Shown here piece after piece: positions 1-8,237 of a DNA stretch of 64,000 nucleotides. Under the pieces are notes generated by a model. That model saw nothing but the letters and a program-made list of their open reading frames with translations, was not told the DNA's origin and made no database searches. Positions within the stretch are counted from its first letter, which is position 1; each line of letters starts with the position of its first letter. The position numbers and the translations under genes were made by a program. The DNA comes from Bradyrhizobium xenonodulans (GTDB lineage: Bacteria > Pseudomonadota > Alphaproteobacteria > Rhizobiales > Xanthobacteraceae), in assembly GCF_027594865.1 (NCBI RefSeq), contig NZ_CP089391.1:2014501-2078500 (forward strand), read 5' to 3'.

Positions 1-1
1 G

Positions 2-196
2 GAGAATCCGGAAACCGGCGCGCGCGGCTCGGTGACGCCGATCGCGCAGTCCTATGCCGCCGAGGACGGCCGCAAGTGCCGCGATTTCCTGGCGAGCTAC
101 GTCAACGGGGCGACCGAAAGCTGGCTCCAGGGCGCCGGTTGCCAAAGCAGCCGTGGCCGTTGGGAGATTCATACGCTAAAGCCGTGGCGGAGCTGA
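2..196 (+). CDS. C-terminal fragment of a surface-antigen-like protein (partial)
   Basis: The window opens inside a reading frame that starts before base 1 and ends at TGA 194-196, so only the last 64 residues are visible. They contain a Gly-Arg-Lys-Cys-Arg-Asp-Phe segment, then a Gly-rich turn and a second Cys, ending in Trp-Glu-Ile. This resembles the end of the 17-kDa surface-antigen (Rickettsia RT0821/Lpp0805-like) family, where a GRxCR segment is followed by an AxGxAC segment. The assignment is made by eye on a short fragment. The family is usually an exported or lipid-anchored envelope protein; the N-terminus that would show a signal peptide is outside the window. Confidence 0.5.
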   Translation, partial: ENPETGARGSVTPIAQSYAAEDGRKCRDFLASYVNGATESWLQGAGCQSSRGRWEIHTLKPWRS

Positions 197-243
197 GCAT
201 GATCCGGAGAAGTGGAAACCGGTTTTCCGATCAGATCATGCTC
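195..243. repeat. Imperfect palindromic intergenic repeat
   Basis: The outer arms are GAGCATGATC (195-204) and GATCATGCTC (234-243), exact reverse complements. The inner part contains GTGGAAACCGGTTTTCC. It starts at the stop codon of the preceding gene. From memory, near-identical copies are scattered between genes in Bradyrhizobium and relatives. Here it could act as a terminator-like hairpin for the upstream gene, although no T-run follows. Confidence 0.7.
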
Positions 244-362
244 CAAACTTAGAGATTCGGCGCGCGCCGCTAGTTGCAAAAATGCCACTCTCTTCCCACA
301 TGACGTGCAGACGGGGCGGGGAGCCCTTTGGACAATTCAATTTCTTGAAGGAGACGTGACGG

Positions 363-1331
363 ATGCGCGACCCCTATGAGGTCTTGGGGGTGCCGCGGAG
401 CGCCAACGCTGCCGCGATCAAGAGCGCCTATCGCAAGCTTGCCAAGAAGCATCATCCCGACAGCAACAAGGACGACCCGAAGGCCGCCGAGCGCTTCTCC
501 GAGATCAATTCGGCGAACGAGATCATCGGTGACGAGGACAAGCGCAAGCAGTTCGACCGCGGCGAGATCGACGCCGACGGCAAGCCGCGCTTCCAGGGCT
601 TTCCGGGCGGCGGCGGGCCGCGCGGTCGCGCCGGTCCCGGCGGGTTCGAGAGCTATACGTTCCGGAGCGGCGGTGCGGGTGGTGGCGGCCCGGGCGGCGG
701 CGCGTTCGAGGACATCCTCAACAGCATGTTCGGCGGCGGGATGCGCGGTGCGCGGCCCGGGGCCGGCGGCGGCGCCCAGTTCGAGTTCGACACTGGCGGG
801 ATCGGGCTCGATCTCGACGTCAACGTCGCCATGTCCGTCTCGCTGGAAGAGTCGGTCAAGGGCGGCGACAAGCGCGTCCGGCTGCCGAACGGCAAGGAGC
901 TCAACGTCAAGGTTCCGCCCGGCGTCGTCGAAGGCCAGCAGATCCGGCTGCGGGGGCAGGGCGAGAGCGCCCAGGGCCATCCGCCGGGCGATCTGCTGAT
1001 CACCATTGGCATCGCGCCGCACCCGTTCTTCAAAATCGAGGGCGCCGACCTCAGGATCGACCTGCCGGTGACGCTCTACGAGGCGGTGCTCGGGGCTAAG
1101 GTCCGCGTGCCGACCCTCGGCAATGCCGTGGAGCTGTCGGTCCCGAAAAACACCTCCAGCGGGCGGACCTTCCGCCTCAAAGGCAAGGGATTACCAAAAG
1201 CCGGCGGAACCGGGGATCTCTTCGTCACCATCAGGATTATGCTACCGGACGGGAACGACGCCGAGCTTGAAGCATTGATGGAGAAGTGGCGGGACCAACA
1301 CCCCTACAATCCACGTAGCGGGCTTGGTTAG
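363..1331 (+). CDS. DnaJ-family chaperone, class B (CbpA-like)
   Basis: This 322-aa co-chaperone would stimulate DnaK ATPase activity and deliver substrates to it in the cytoplasm. The J domain occupies about residues 1-68 with the diagnostic HPD at 31-33. A Gly/Phe-rich linker runs from about 75 to 145, and two DnaJ C-terminal beta-sandwich domains fill about 150-318. There is no CxxCxGxG zinc finger, so it is class B (CbpA/DjlA-like), not canonical DnaJ. The ATG is preceded by a strong GAAGGAGA ribosome-binding site ending about 8 bases upstream. The gene stands alone between a repeat and the sigma/anti-sigma pair on the opposite strand. The family assignment is firm; which of several bacterial paralogues it is cannot be told. 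Confidence 0.93.
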   Translation: MRDPYEVLGVPRSANAAAIKSAYRKLAKKHHPDSNKDDPKAAERFSEINSANEIIGDEDKRKQFDRGEIDADGKPRFQGFPGGGGPRGRAGPGGFESYTFRSGGAGGGGPGGGAFEDILNSMFGGGMRGARPGAGGGAQFEFDTGGIGLDLDVNVAMSVSLEESVKGGDKRVRLPNGKELNVKVPPGVVEGQQIRLRGQGESAQGHPPGDLLITIGIAPHPFFKIEGADLRIDLPVTLYEAVLGAKVRVPTLGNAVELSVPKNTSSGRTFRLKGKGLPKAGGTGDLFVTIRIMLPDGNDAELEALMEKWRDQHPYNPRSGLG

Positions 1332-1472
1332 GGCGAGATCGGTAGCTGAAGGGGTTTCTCCTAAAGGCCTAGAGCATCTCTCGACGGATGATGCTCATCA
1401 TATGCCTGAGGCGTGGTAGCGCTTCATGTACTCGACGTGTCGGCTGTCCGGCGGGGCAGGCGATAAAAAGGT

Positions 1473-1524
1473 GCGGCCTCGAGAGGGGGACCAGCGCGGT
1501 ACCAAAAACCCCAATCGAGGCCGC
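1473..1524 (-). terminator. Long stem-loop with T-run, terminator candidate for the sigma/anti-sigma transcript
   Basis: GCGGCCTCGA (1473-1482) and TCGAGGCCGC (1515-1524) are a perfect 10-bp inverted repeat. The 32-base interior holds a GGGG/CCCC pair and a GGT/ACC pair that could extend the stem. Read on the minus strand the stem is followed by ACC and then TTTTT, which fits an intrinsic terminator about 130 bases beyond the anti-sigma stop. The unusually structured loop also leaves a small RNA possible. Otherwise I see no gene in 1332-1651; the short open frames there have no ribosome-binding site or recognisable protein. Confidence 0.45.
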
Positions 1525-1651
1525 CCGCGTCGATCGGCGGATCGAACGCTGCTCAGTTTCGCGTCATCATCCGGTGCGATAATGAGACGCGCCCATGTCT
1601 TGATTCCAAATTTTCAATGTCGGAATCGAGGCACCGCATTCAAGCGGTTGC

Positions 1652-2422
1652 TCAAGTGCCGTTTTTCTCTGCCTGGTCGTAGACAGCCTGCGCCACCTTG
1701 GTCAGGCGATCGCGGTCGCCGCCGCCGGTGACGACGTAGCCGACGCCGCGCTCGGCCCAGAACAGCGCCCCGTCCTTGTCCGTTCTGGCGTAGCGCATCT
1801 GCGTCGCTCCGTTCTCGGTCTTGGCGGTGTAGATCGTGTACCGCTCGCCCGAGGCGCCCTCATACATCAGGAACGAGGCCGGGCCGTTCGGTCCCGGCAG
1901 GAGCCGGCCGCCGACGAGCTTCAGCCCGCTCGCCTCCAGGTTCGGCGCGAACACGGTCCAGCCGCAGCGCCGAGTCAGCCAGGCCTGGAGGTGGTCGCGC
2001 TCGTTGCCGCCGACCTCGACGGGGTGGCGGACCTCGACGACATAGAGGCGGTGGGCGTCGAGCGCGTCTGCCGTGAAGCTCTGGAAGGTCGAGGGGGCGT
2101 TGGCGGCGCCATGCGCGAGCCAGCCGGCGGTGCCGCCGGCGACGAAGGCGATCAGCACGGCCGCCGCGGCGCCATAGAACCATTGCCGCGGGCGGCGCTC
2201 CAGCCGCTCGAGCTCCAGCCGGGCCGGCACCGGCTCCTGGGCGACCGAATCGTAGCGGGCGTGCAGCATCTCGGCCATGGTCCGCCAGGATTGCACGCGC
2301 CCGGCATCCTCGGGGTTTGCGGCAAGCCAGGCCTCGACGTCGGCGCGGCGCTCGGCAGGCAACTCGCCGTCGACATAGGCGTGCAGTTCGTCCTCGGTCA
2401 CTGAGATCCTGTGGTCGTTCAT
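1652..2422 (-). CDS. Membrane-anchored anti-sigma factor
   Basis: A 256-aa protein with a cytoplasmic N-terminal anti-sigma region (about 1-80; acidic, with a HAYVDGELP stretch typical of such factors), one transmembrane helix at about 82-102 and an external C-terminal domain of about 150 residues. It should hold the sigma factor encoded just upstream inactive until an envelope signal arrives. The usual HxxxCxxC zinc motif is absent from the N-terminal region, so it belongs to the zinc-free class. I chose the ATG at 2422 because the longer frame up to 2506 lacks the family pattern. It follows the sigma gene by about 106 bases on the same strand, so co-transcription is likely. The signal sensed cannot be inferred. 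Confidence 0.85.
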   Translation of the reverse strand: MNDHRISVTEDELHAYVDGELPAERRADVEAWLAANPEDAGRVQSWRTMAEMLHARYDSVAQEPVPARLELERLERRPRQWFYGAAAAVLIAFVAGGTAGWLAHGAANAPSTFQSFTADALDAHRLYVVEVRHPVEVGGNERDHLQAWLTRRCGWTVFAPNLEASGLKLVGGRLLPGPNGPASFLMYEGASGERYTIYTAKTENGATQMRYARTDKDGALFWAERGVGYVVTGGGDRDRLTKVAQAVYDQAEKNGT

Positions 2423-2528
2423 GTCGATCGTCTCTGGCTCTGCGGCCCAAAATGTTCTTCGTGGCTCAACTGCGCTGCTTCCCGCGTCGTGCAGGGGAGG
2501 CGACATGCGCGATGCATCAACCCTGCCA

Positions 2529-3017
2529 TCATTTCACCCGCTTGAGCGCCGGGCGCTCACCTTCCAGCGACGCTTTAACGTGGGCACGGGCGCGCGCCAG
2601 GCGGGACATGACGGTGCCGATCGGCACGCCCTGGATGTCCGCGACCTCGCGGTAGCTCATGCCCTCCAGCATCACCAAAAGAAGCACCGAGCGCTGCTCC
2701 TCGACCAGCATCGCCAGCGCCTTCTCGATGTCGCGCCCTTCGGCTTCGGTCCCGCTGGCATCCGGGTTGTTCTCCGTCAGTTGCGTGAATTGCGGACGCC
2801 TTGCCAGCGAACGCCGCCGGTTCTTGTTGAGGTTGGTCAGGATCGTATAGAGCCAGCTCCTGACGTCGCCTCCGAGAAACAGGCGCTCAGAGCGCAGCGC
2901 CCGCACCAGCGTGTCCTGCACCAGATCGTCGGCCGCATCCGCATCGCGCGTGAGCGCGCGGGCGTAGCGGCGCAACGCCGGGATCATGGCTTCCACACTC
3001 TGGCGAAACGCACTCAT
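2529..3017 (-). CDS. ECF-family RNA polymerase sigma factor
   Basis: A 162-aa extracytoplasmic-function sigma factor. Region 2 (about 10-75) contains the core-binding ADDLVQDTLVRAL helix. Region 4 (about 95-150) contains the MSYREVADIQGVPIGTVMSR helix-turn-helix that reads the -35 element. Regions 1 and 3 are absent, as expected. The start is set at ATG 3017, giving the standard N-terminus; the longer frame upstream runs through the fabI promoter region. It pairs with the downstream membrane anti-sigma gene. A possible self-recognised promoter lies about 45-72 bases upstream. Length and content fit the family well; the subgroup is not certain. Confidence 0.92.
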   Translation of the reverse strand: MSAFRQSVEAMIPALRRYARALTRDADAADDLVQDTLVRALRSERLFLGGDVRSWLYTILTNLNKNRRRSLARRPQFTQLTENNPDASGTEAEGRDIEKALAMLVEEQRSVLLLVMLEGMSYREVADIQGVPIGTVMSRLARARAHVKASLEGERPALKRVK

Positions 3018-3061
3018 GCCGTCTTTGATGTCCTGCCGTTCGGCGCAAGCGCCACAATGAT

Positions 3062-3090
3062 CATAACACCCGAACGGAACAGCTATTCCG
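3062..3090 (-). promoter_or_regulatory. Candidate ECF promoter and overlapping near-palindrome upstream of the sigma gene
   Basis: On the minus strand GGAATA (3084-3089) is followed after 16 bases by GTTATG (3062-3067), a spacing and -35 form compatible with an ECF-type promoter and therefore with autoregulation. Overlapping it at 3075-3090 is CGGAACAGCTATTCCG, a 16-bp near-perfect palindrome that could be an operator in this 172-bp divergent region between the sigma gene and fabI. Both are pattern matches only. Confidence 0.35.
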
Positions 3091-3189
3091 GCGCTCGAAA
3101 CAGCGTTAACGCCGCGTATTAGGACTGTACCGCAAGAGAGGGCTGGTGTACCTCCAAACCCTGAATCCGCTCGATGGGACGTTGAGAAA

Positions 3190-4005
3190 ATGGCGCAAAA
3201 TTCAGGTCTGATGCAGGGTAAGCGCGGGGTGATCCTCGGCGTTGCCAACAACCGCTCGATCGCCTGGGGCATCGCCAAGGCATGCCACGCGGCCGGCGCC
3301 GAGCTTGCCTTCACCTATCAGGGCGACGCACTGAAAAAGCGCGTCGAGCCGCTCGCCGCCGAGATCGGCGGGCTCGTGCTCGGCCATTGCGACGTCACCG
3401 ATGCCGCGAGCATCGATGCCGCGTTCGCAGTGCTGCAGGAGAAGTGGGGCAAGATCGACTTCCTGGTGCACGCGATCGCCTATGGCGAGCAGCTCGACGG
3501 CCGCTACGTCGACACCACGCAGGAGAATTTTTCCAAGTCGATGCTGATCTCCTGCTACTCGTTCACGGCCGTGGCGCAGCGCGCCGAGAAGCTGATGACG
3601 GACGGCGGCTCGCTCATCACGCTCTCCTATTACGGCGCCGAGAAGTGGATGCCGCATTACAACGTGATGGGTGTCGCCAAGGCGGCGCTCGAAGCGAGCG
3701 TGCGCTACCTCGCCGCCGACCTCGGCGAGAAGAACATCCGCGTCAACGCGATCTCCGCGGGGCCGATCAAGACGCTCGCGGCGTCCGGCATCGGCGACTT
3801 CCGCTATATCCTGAAGTGGAACGAGGCCAACGCGCCGATGCGGCGCAACGTCACGACTGAAGACGTCGGCGGCAGCGCGCTGTATCTTCTCTCCGACCTG
3901 TCGCGCGGCGTCACCGGCGAAGTGCACCACGTCGATTCCGGGTATCACGTGCTGGGCATGAAGCGCCCGGATGCGCCGGATATCTCGTTCGGTGGCAAGG
4001 ACTAG
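3190..4005 (+). CDS. fabI: Enoyl-ACP reductase (NADH), FabI type
   Basis: A 271-aa cytoplasmic SDR-superfamily enzyme that reduces trans-2-enoyl-ACP in the last step of each fatty-acid elongation cycle. The nucleotide-binding segment is GVANNRSIAWGIA (17-29). The catalytic pair is Tyr157 and Lys164 in YNVMGVAK, with the extra FabI tyrosine in the YY pair at 147-148. The C-terminal GEVHHVDSGYHVLGM matches the family. Length is typical (about 260-275). At the position of E. coli Gly93 (the triclosan-contact loop) this protein has Ala in VHAIAY, which from memory is common in rhizobial FabI. The next gene begins 13 bases after the stop, so fabI probably leads an operon with the phosphatase and perhaps aroC. 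Confidence 0.95.
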   Translation: MAQNSGLMQGKRGVILGVANNRSIAWGIAKACHAAGAELAFTYQGDALKKRVEPLAAEIGGLVLGHCDVTDAASIDAAFAVLQEKWGKIDFLVHAIAYGEQLDGRYVDTTQENFSKSMLISCYSFTAVAQRAEKLMTDGGSLITLSYYGAEKWMPHYNVMGVAKAALEASVRYLAADLGEKNIRVNAISAGPIKTLAASGIGDFRYILKWNEANAPMRRNVTTEDVGGSALYLLSDLSRGVTGEVHHVDSGYHVLGMKRPDAPDISFGGKD

Positions 4006-4018
4006 CTTTCAAGCCGGA

Positions 4019-4618
4019 ATGCCCGTGCCCACGATCTATTACCTTCGCCACGGCGAGACCGAGTGGAATGCGCTCGGCAGGCTTCAGGGCACCAAGGATA
4101 TCGCGCTGAACGCGCGCGGGTGCGGACAGGCCGTGCAAGCCGGTGGTGTGCTGGCGGACCTCTTCAAGCGGGACGGCAAGGACAAGACTGCGCTGCCTTA
4201 CGTGTCGAGCCCGCTGGGCCGCGCGCGCCAGACGATGGAGCTCGCGCGCGGCAAGCTCGAATTGCCGCCGGCCGATTATGCGCTCGACGATCGCCTGCGC
4301 GAAATCGGCTACGGCAGCTGGGAAGGGCTGACGCTGGCCGAAAGCGAGGCGGCCGATCCCGACATCTATGCAAGGCGCCTCGCCGACAAATGGACGGTCG
4401 GCCCGGCGGGCGGGGAGACCTATGCCGATGTGCAGGTCCGCGTGCGGGCCTGGTACGACCAGCTCCGGACCGACACCGTCGCGGTCGCCCATGGCGGGAC
4501 CTGCCGGGCCCTGATGGTCTCGCTCGGCCTGGAGACGCCGGCCAGTGCCGCCGAGCTCTATATCGAGCAGGGCGCCGTCTACGTGTTCCGCGACGGCCGG
4601 CTGGAGAAGTTCAGTTAA
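4019..4618 (+). CDS. Histidine phosphatase family protein (phosphoglycerate-mutase-like fold)
   Basis: A 199-aa cytoplasmic phosphatase. The catalytic RHGE motif is at residues 10-13 in [11 protein letters not shown], the second arginine lies in [10 protein letters not shown], and the C-terminal histidine in [10 protein letters not shown] completes the phospho-histidine active site. The length and [16 protein letters not shown] region fit PhoE/GpmB/CobC-type broad phosphatases, not true glycolytic mutases. The substrate is unknown. ATG 4019 is chosen since the longer frame overlaps the end of fabI. It sits 13 bases behind fabI and 89 bases before aroC, suggesting co-transcription. Confidence 0.9.
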   Translation: MPVPTIYYLRHGETEWNALGRLQGTKDIALNARGCGQAVQAGGVLADLFKRDGKDKTALPYVSSPLGRARQTMELARGKLELPPADYALDDRLREIGYGSWEGLTLAESEAADPDIYARRLADKWTVGPAGGETYADVQVRVRAWYDQLRTDTVAVAHGGTCRALMVSLGLETPASAAELYIEQGAVYVFRDGRLEKFS

Positions 4619-4707
4619 CCCGTTGGGCCGCTATTCCGGGCTGCCGCGGGTTTGACCCCCGGGCCCCCGCGCGTTACCACACGCCGGAACCGAGCCAGCG
4701 AGCAGCA

Positions 4708-5796
4708 ATGTCCTTCAACACCTTCGGCCACATGTTCCGCGTCACCACCTTCGGCGAGAGCCACGGAGTGGCGATCGGCTGCGTGGTCGACGGCTGTCCG
4801 CCCATGATCCCGCTCACCGAGGCCGACATCCAGACCGACCTCGACCGCCGGCGGCCGGGCCAGTCGCGCTTCACCACCCAGCGCCAGGAGCCGGACCAGG
4901 TGAAAATCCTCTCCGGCGTGATGGCGCATCCGGAGACCGGGGTGCAGGTGACGACGGGCACGCCGATCGGGCTCCTGATCGAGAACACCGACCAGCGCTC
5001 GAAGGACTATTCCGAGATCAAGGACAAGTTTCGGCCCGGCCACGCCGACTTCACCTATGAGGCCAAATACGGCCTGCGCGACTATCGCGGCGGCGGCCGC
5101 TCCTCGGCGCGCGAGACCGCGATGCGCGTCGCCGCCGGCGCGATCGCGCGAAAAGTGTTGCCGGACGTGAAGGTGCGCGGCGCGCTGGTGCAGATCGGCC
5201 CGCACAAGATCGATCGCGCGAAGTGGGACTGGGACGAGATTGCGAAAAATCCGTTCTTCTGTCCCGACAAGGACAAGGCGGCGTTCTTCGAGACCTACCT
5301 CGACGGCATCCGCAAGAGCGGCTCCTCGATCGGCGCTGTCATTGAGGTCGTCGCCGAAGGCGTGCCGGCAGGCCTCGGCGCGCCGATCTACGCAAAACTC
5401 GATTCTGATCTGGCGGGCGCGATGATGACCATCAACGCGGTGAAGGGTGTCGAGATCGGCGCCGGCTTCGGCGCGGCGGAGCTCACCGGCGAGGAGAACG
5501 CCGACGAGATGCGTACCGGCAATGACGGCACGCGCTTTCTGTCCAACCATGCCGGCGGCGTGCTGGGCGGCATCTCCACCGGACAGCCTGTGGTGGTGCG
5601 CTTCGCCGTGAAGCCGACCTCGTCGATCCTCCAGCCGCGTCTCACCGTCGATCGCAAGGGCGCTGATACCGAGATCTTCACCAAGGGCCGCCATGACCCC
5701 TGCGTCGGCATCCGCGCCGTTCCCGTCGGCGAGGCCATGATGGCCTGCGTGCTGGCCGATCATTTCCTGCGCGATCGCGGGCAGGTCGGACGCTAG
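4708..5796 (+). CDS. aroC: Chorismate synthase
   Basis: A 362-aa enzyme converting 5-enolpyruvylshikimate-3-phosphate to chorismate with reduced FMN, the last common step of aromatic amino acid synthesis. The N-terminus carries the signature [11 protein letters not shown] with the catalytic histidine. The middle has [20 protein letters not shown] and the C-terminus [10 protein letters not shown] and [19 protein letters not shown], all conserved in AroC. Length is standard. The frame stays open far upstream through the phosphatase, but ATG 4708 gives the family N-terminus exactly. Confidence 0.97.
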   Translation: MSFNTFGHMFRVTTFGESHGVAIGCVVDGCPPMIPLTEADIQTDLDRRRPGQSRFTTQRQEPDQVKILSGVMAHPETGVQVTTGTPIGLLIENTDQRSKDYSEIKDKFRPGHADFTYEAKYGLRDYRGGGRSSARETAMRVAAGAIARKVLPDVKVRGALVQIGPHKIDRAKWDWDEIAKNPFFCPDKDKAAFFETYLDGIRKSGSSIGAVIEVVAEGVPAGLGAPIYAKLDSDLAGAMMTINAVKGVEIGAGFGAAELTGEENADEMRTGNDGTRFLSNHAGGVLGGISTGQPVVVRFAVKPTSSILQPRLTVDRKGADTEIFTKGRHDPCVGIRAVPVGEAMMACVLADHFLRDRGQVGR

Positions 5797-5875
5797 GGCA
5801 GGGCGAGCGTTCGTGCCGCGGTACTAGCCCACCGCGCAGCTTGACGATCCCACAACTTCGTCCGCAAATGCGGAC

Positions 5876-7066
5876 ATGGAAAGATCCGGGCTCCAGCGTG
5901 TCATTAACTGGCTGATCGACGGCGCGAGGTCGTCGGGGAGCCCGGCTGAAATGATTGCCGAGGTCTGCGAGCATCTGGTCGAGGCCGGCTTGCCGCTGTG
6001 GCGGTTCGGCATCTTCATCCGCACGCTGCATCCGGAAATCTTCGGCCGCAACTTCATCTGGCGGCAGGGGCAGGAGGTCGAGATCGGCAGCGTCGATTTC
6101 GAGGTCCTGGACTCGCCCGAATTCGCCCAGAGCCCGCTTCGCATCGTGTTCGAGCAGGGCGTGGAGGTCCGCGGGCGCACCGACGATCCCGACAGCGCGC
6201 GGTTTCCGATCGTCAACGACATGCGCGCCGAAGGCGTGACCGACTATATCGCGGTGCCGATGCCGTATCTCGACGGCTCGATCCATGCGACGAGCTGGAT
6301 GACGCGGCGTCCCGGCGGATTCAGCGACGACGACATCGCGGCGATCCGGATCATCATGGCGCCGCTCGCGCGCGTCAGCGAGATCATCAGCCTGCGCCGT
6401 ACCGCCGAGATGCTGCTCGACACCTATGTCGGCAACCGCGCCGGTGCGCGTATCCTCGGCGGCCAGATCCGCCGCGGCCACAACGACACCATGCAGGCCG
6501 CGATCTGGCTTTCGGACCTGCGCGGCTTCACCGCGCTGTCGGACCGGCTGCCGGCCGAAACGGTGGTCGAGATCCTCAACCGATATTTCGATTGCCAGGT
6601 CACCGCGATCCGCGGTCATGGCGGCGAGGTGCTGAAATTCATGGGCGATGGCCTGCTCGCGGTGTTTCCGATCGACGAATATGTCGGCGATGCCGCCCAT
6701 GTCTGCACGCGCGTGCTGGAAGCCGCGCGCGAATCCCGCGCCAGCGTCGAGGCGCTCGCCTTTCCGGTCGGCGAAATCGTCGAGCGCTTCCGCTTCGGCG
6801 TCGCGCTCCATGTCGGCAACATCCTCTACGGCAATATCGGCGGCGGCAACCGGCTCGACTTCACCTGCATCGGCCCCGCCGTCAATCTCGCCGCAAGGCT
6901 GGAGAAGATCACGGGGCGCCTGGGGCGGACTGTCGTCGCCTCGGAAAGCTTTGCCAATGTCTGCCGCGAAGGCTGGCACGAGCTCGGCGAATTCCCGATC
7001 GCTGGATTTTCCAAGGCGCAGCGTGTGTACGGGCTGGCGGAGGAGACGCCGGTGGTGATGGCGTGA
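5876..7066 (+). CDS. Class III adenylate/guanylate cyclase
   Basis: A 396-aa protein with a class III nucleotide cyclase catalytic domain at about 200-385. The metal-binding aspartates are visible in LSDLRGFTALSD and FMGDGLLAVFP. Later conserved parts are FRFGVALHVGNILYGNIG and DFTCIGPAVNLAARLE. The N-terminal 190 residues form an uncharacterised domain with no predicted membrane helix, so the enzyme is probably cytoplasmic. It likely makes cAMP; rhizobial genomes carry many such cyclases. The start is ATG 5876; the other nearby ATG at 5868 is out of frame. It converges on clpS with a shared hairpin between them. Confidence 0.9.
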   Translation: MERSGLQRVINWLIDGARSSGSPAEMIAEVCEHLVEAGLPLWRFGIFIRTLHPEIFGRNFIWRQGQEVEIGSVDFEVLDSPEFAQSPLRIVFEQGVEVRGRTDDPDSARFPIVNDMRAEGVTDYIAVPMPYLDGSIHATSWMTRRPGGFSDDDIAAIRIIMAPLARVSEIISLRRTAEMLLDTYVGNRAGARILGGQIRRGHNDTMQAAIWLSDLRGFTALSDRLPAETVVEILNRYFDCQVTAIRGHGGEVLKFMGDGLLAVFPIDEYVGDAAHVCTRVLEAARESRASVEALAFPVGEIVERFRFGVALHVGNILYGNIGGGNRLDFTCIGPAVNLAARLEKITGRLGRTVVASESFANVCREGWHELGEFPIAGFSKAQRVYGLAEETPVVMA

Positions 7067-7067
7067 T

Positions 7068-7098
7068 GCGCGATGAATTGAAATGATTCATCGTCGCG
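7068..7098. terminator. Hairpin between convergent cyclase and clpS genes
   Basis: GCGCGATGAA (7068-7077) is matched downstream by TTCATCGTCGCGC with one bulged base, making a stem of about ten pairs across a nine-base loop. It sits right after the cyclase stop and 15 bases beyond the clpS stop, the expected place for a bidirectional terminator. No clear T-run is present, so it may instead protect transcript ends. Confidence 0.45.
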
Positions 7099-7112
7099 CG
7101 GACGCAGCGCCG

Positions 7113-7418
7113 CTATTCCTCCGGCTCGGTCGTGAACAGCAGCGGATAGCCCTTGGCGCGGCCGGCGTCGGTGGCGCGGGTGGCCTTGGTTTCGGCGACG
7201 TCCCTGGTGAACACGGCGACCACGCAGGCGCCCAGCTTGTGCGCGGTGATCATCACCTTGTAGGCCTGATCCTCGGTCATTCGGAACTCGGCCTTGAGGA
7301 TCATCGTGACGAATTCACGCGGCGTGTAGTCGTCGTTGATCAGGATGACCTTGTGCAGCTTCGGCCGCTCGACCTTGGTTCTGGTCCGCGTTTTCGGCGT
7401 GGTGACGGTGTCGTTCAT
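7113..7418 (-). CDS. clpS: ATP-dependent Clp protease adaptor ClpS
   Basis: A 101-aa adaptor that binds the ClpA N-domain and delivers N-degron substrates. The core from about residue 20 shows LHKVILINDDYTPREFVTMIL with the Asn-Asp pair that contacts the substrate alpha-amino group, then AHKLGACVVAVFTRDVAETKA, the ClpA-binding face. The N-terminal 18 residues are the usual flexible tail (TTPKTRTRTK). ATG 7418 is chosen; the longer frame adds a proline-rich stretch not seen in the family. clpA is not in the window. Confidence 0.95.
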   Translation of the reverse strand: MNDTVTTPKTRTRTKVERPKLHKVILINDDYTPREFVTMILKAEFRMTEDQAYKVMITAHKLGACVVAVFTRDVAETKATRATDAGRAKGYPLLFTTEPEE

Positions 7419-7461
7419 TCCGCCTCCTGGATACGGCGGGCTCGGGTTCCCGCCGGGGCGA

Positions 7462-7803
7462 TCAGCTCGTGGCCTTCGCACCATATTGCAGGACCTGCAC
7501 CTTCTCCAAGGTGATCAGGCCGCTCGACATCATGCCGTCCAGGATGGGCAGGAATGCGTTGATGTTGTCCTCGCTGTCGACGATCTCGATCAGCAGCGGC
7601 AAGTCCTCCGACAGCCGCAGAATCTTCGAGGTGTGCAGCCGGCTCGACTTGCCGAAGCCCATGGGTCCGCGCAGCACGGTGGCGCCCGCAAGGTGCCTTT
7701 CGCGCGCGGTCATCACGATCGCTTCATAGAGCGGCTTGCCGTCGAAATGGTCGCTCTCGCCGATGAAGATCCGGAGCGAAACTGCCTGATCGGGGACTTG
7801 CAT
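7462..7803 (-). CDS. DUF190 (PII-like) protein of the fluoride operon
   Basis: A 113-aa cytoplasmic DUF190 protein with the features LRIFIGESDHFDGKPLYEAIV, then LRGPMGFGKSS and LPLLIEIVDSEDNI. DUF190 members have a small ferredoxin-like, PII-like fold and are frequently next to crcB. The biochemical role is not settled; a ligand-sensing partner of the fluoride channel is plausible. It is the last gene of the riboswitch-led operon: its start is 2 bases from the stop of the crcB upstream, implying translational coupling. Confidence 0.88.
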   Translation of the reverse strand: MQVPDQAVSLRIFIGESDHFDGKPLYEAIVMTARERHLAGATVLRGPMGFGKSSRLHTSKILRLSEDLPLLIEIVDSEDNINAFLPILDGMMSSGLITLEKVQVLQYGAKATS

Positions 7804-7805
7804 GG

Positions 7806-8231
7806 TCAGCTCCTTGTCAAACGGTTGGTGCGACTTGCCATCATATGACCGAGCCAGACCGACGCCAGCCAGCAGACGACGGATGCCGCAATATAGGCGA
7901 GCGCGGTGTATTTCATGCCGCTGTGGAACAGGCGGAAAGTCTCCAGGCTGAAGGTCGAGAAGGTGGTGTAGCCGCCGCAAAACCCGGTCATGATGAACTG
8001 CCGATGTTCGGGCCGCGCCAGTATGCGGCCGTCGGGGCCGGTCAGTGTCGCGTAGAAGCCGATGATCAGCGAGCCCGTGGCGTTGATGAACAGCGTCGCG
8101 ACGGGAAAGCCCGGCCCGGTGTCGAGCGCGAGGCCGACCAGATAGCGCGTCAGCCCGCCGACGACGCTGCCGGCGGCAACCCAGGCATAGAGCATCGCGC
8201 TGCGCCAGCGATCGGCAGAAGAAGAGTTCAT
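7806..8231 (-). CDS. crcB: Fluoride ion channel subunit CrcB/Fluc (copy 2)
   Basis: A 141-aa integral membrane protein with four predicted helices. Conserved Fluc features are VGGLTRY near the first helix, TLFINATGS (the channel Asn), and GFCGGYTTFSTFS with the break-helix Thr/Phe/Ser cluster that lines the pore. Fluc proteins form dual-topology dimers that export fluoride. Two adjacent, divergent copies in one operon suggest that these two subunits form a heterodimer with fixed topology, as known for some Fluc pairs. The upstream crcB ends 6 bases before this start. Confidence 0.93.
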   Translation of the reverse strand: MNSSSADRWRSAMLYAWVAAGSVVGGLTRYLVGLALDTGPGFPVATLFINATGSLIIGFYATLTGPDGRILARPEHRQFIMTGFCGGYTTFSTFSLETFRLFHSGMKYTALAYIAASVVCWLASVWLGHMMASRTNRLTRS

Positions 8232-8237
8232 TTGGCT

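Noticed and set aside
1388..1731. Two overlapping plus-strand open frames (64 and 101 codons)
   Set aside because: They lack a ribosome-binding site, are Arg-rich without any known motif, and contain the hairpin assigned as a terminator.
3074..3116. Plus-strand GGAAC and CGTT near the fabI promoter as an EcfG site
   Set aside because: The spacing is 23 bases, not 16-17, so it does not fit the consensus.
3190..4005. Ala at the FabI position equivalent to E. coli Gly93 as a triclosan-resistance mutation
   Set aside because: From memory this residue is common in rhizobial FabI proteins, so it is normal for the family and not a marker of acquired resistance.
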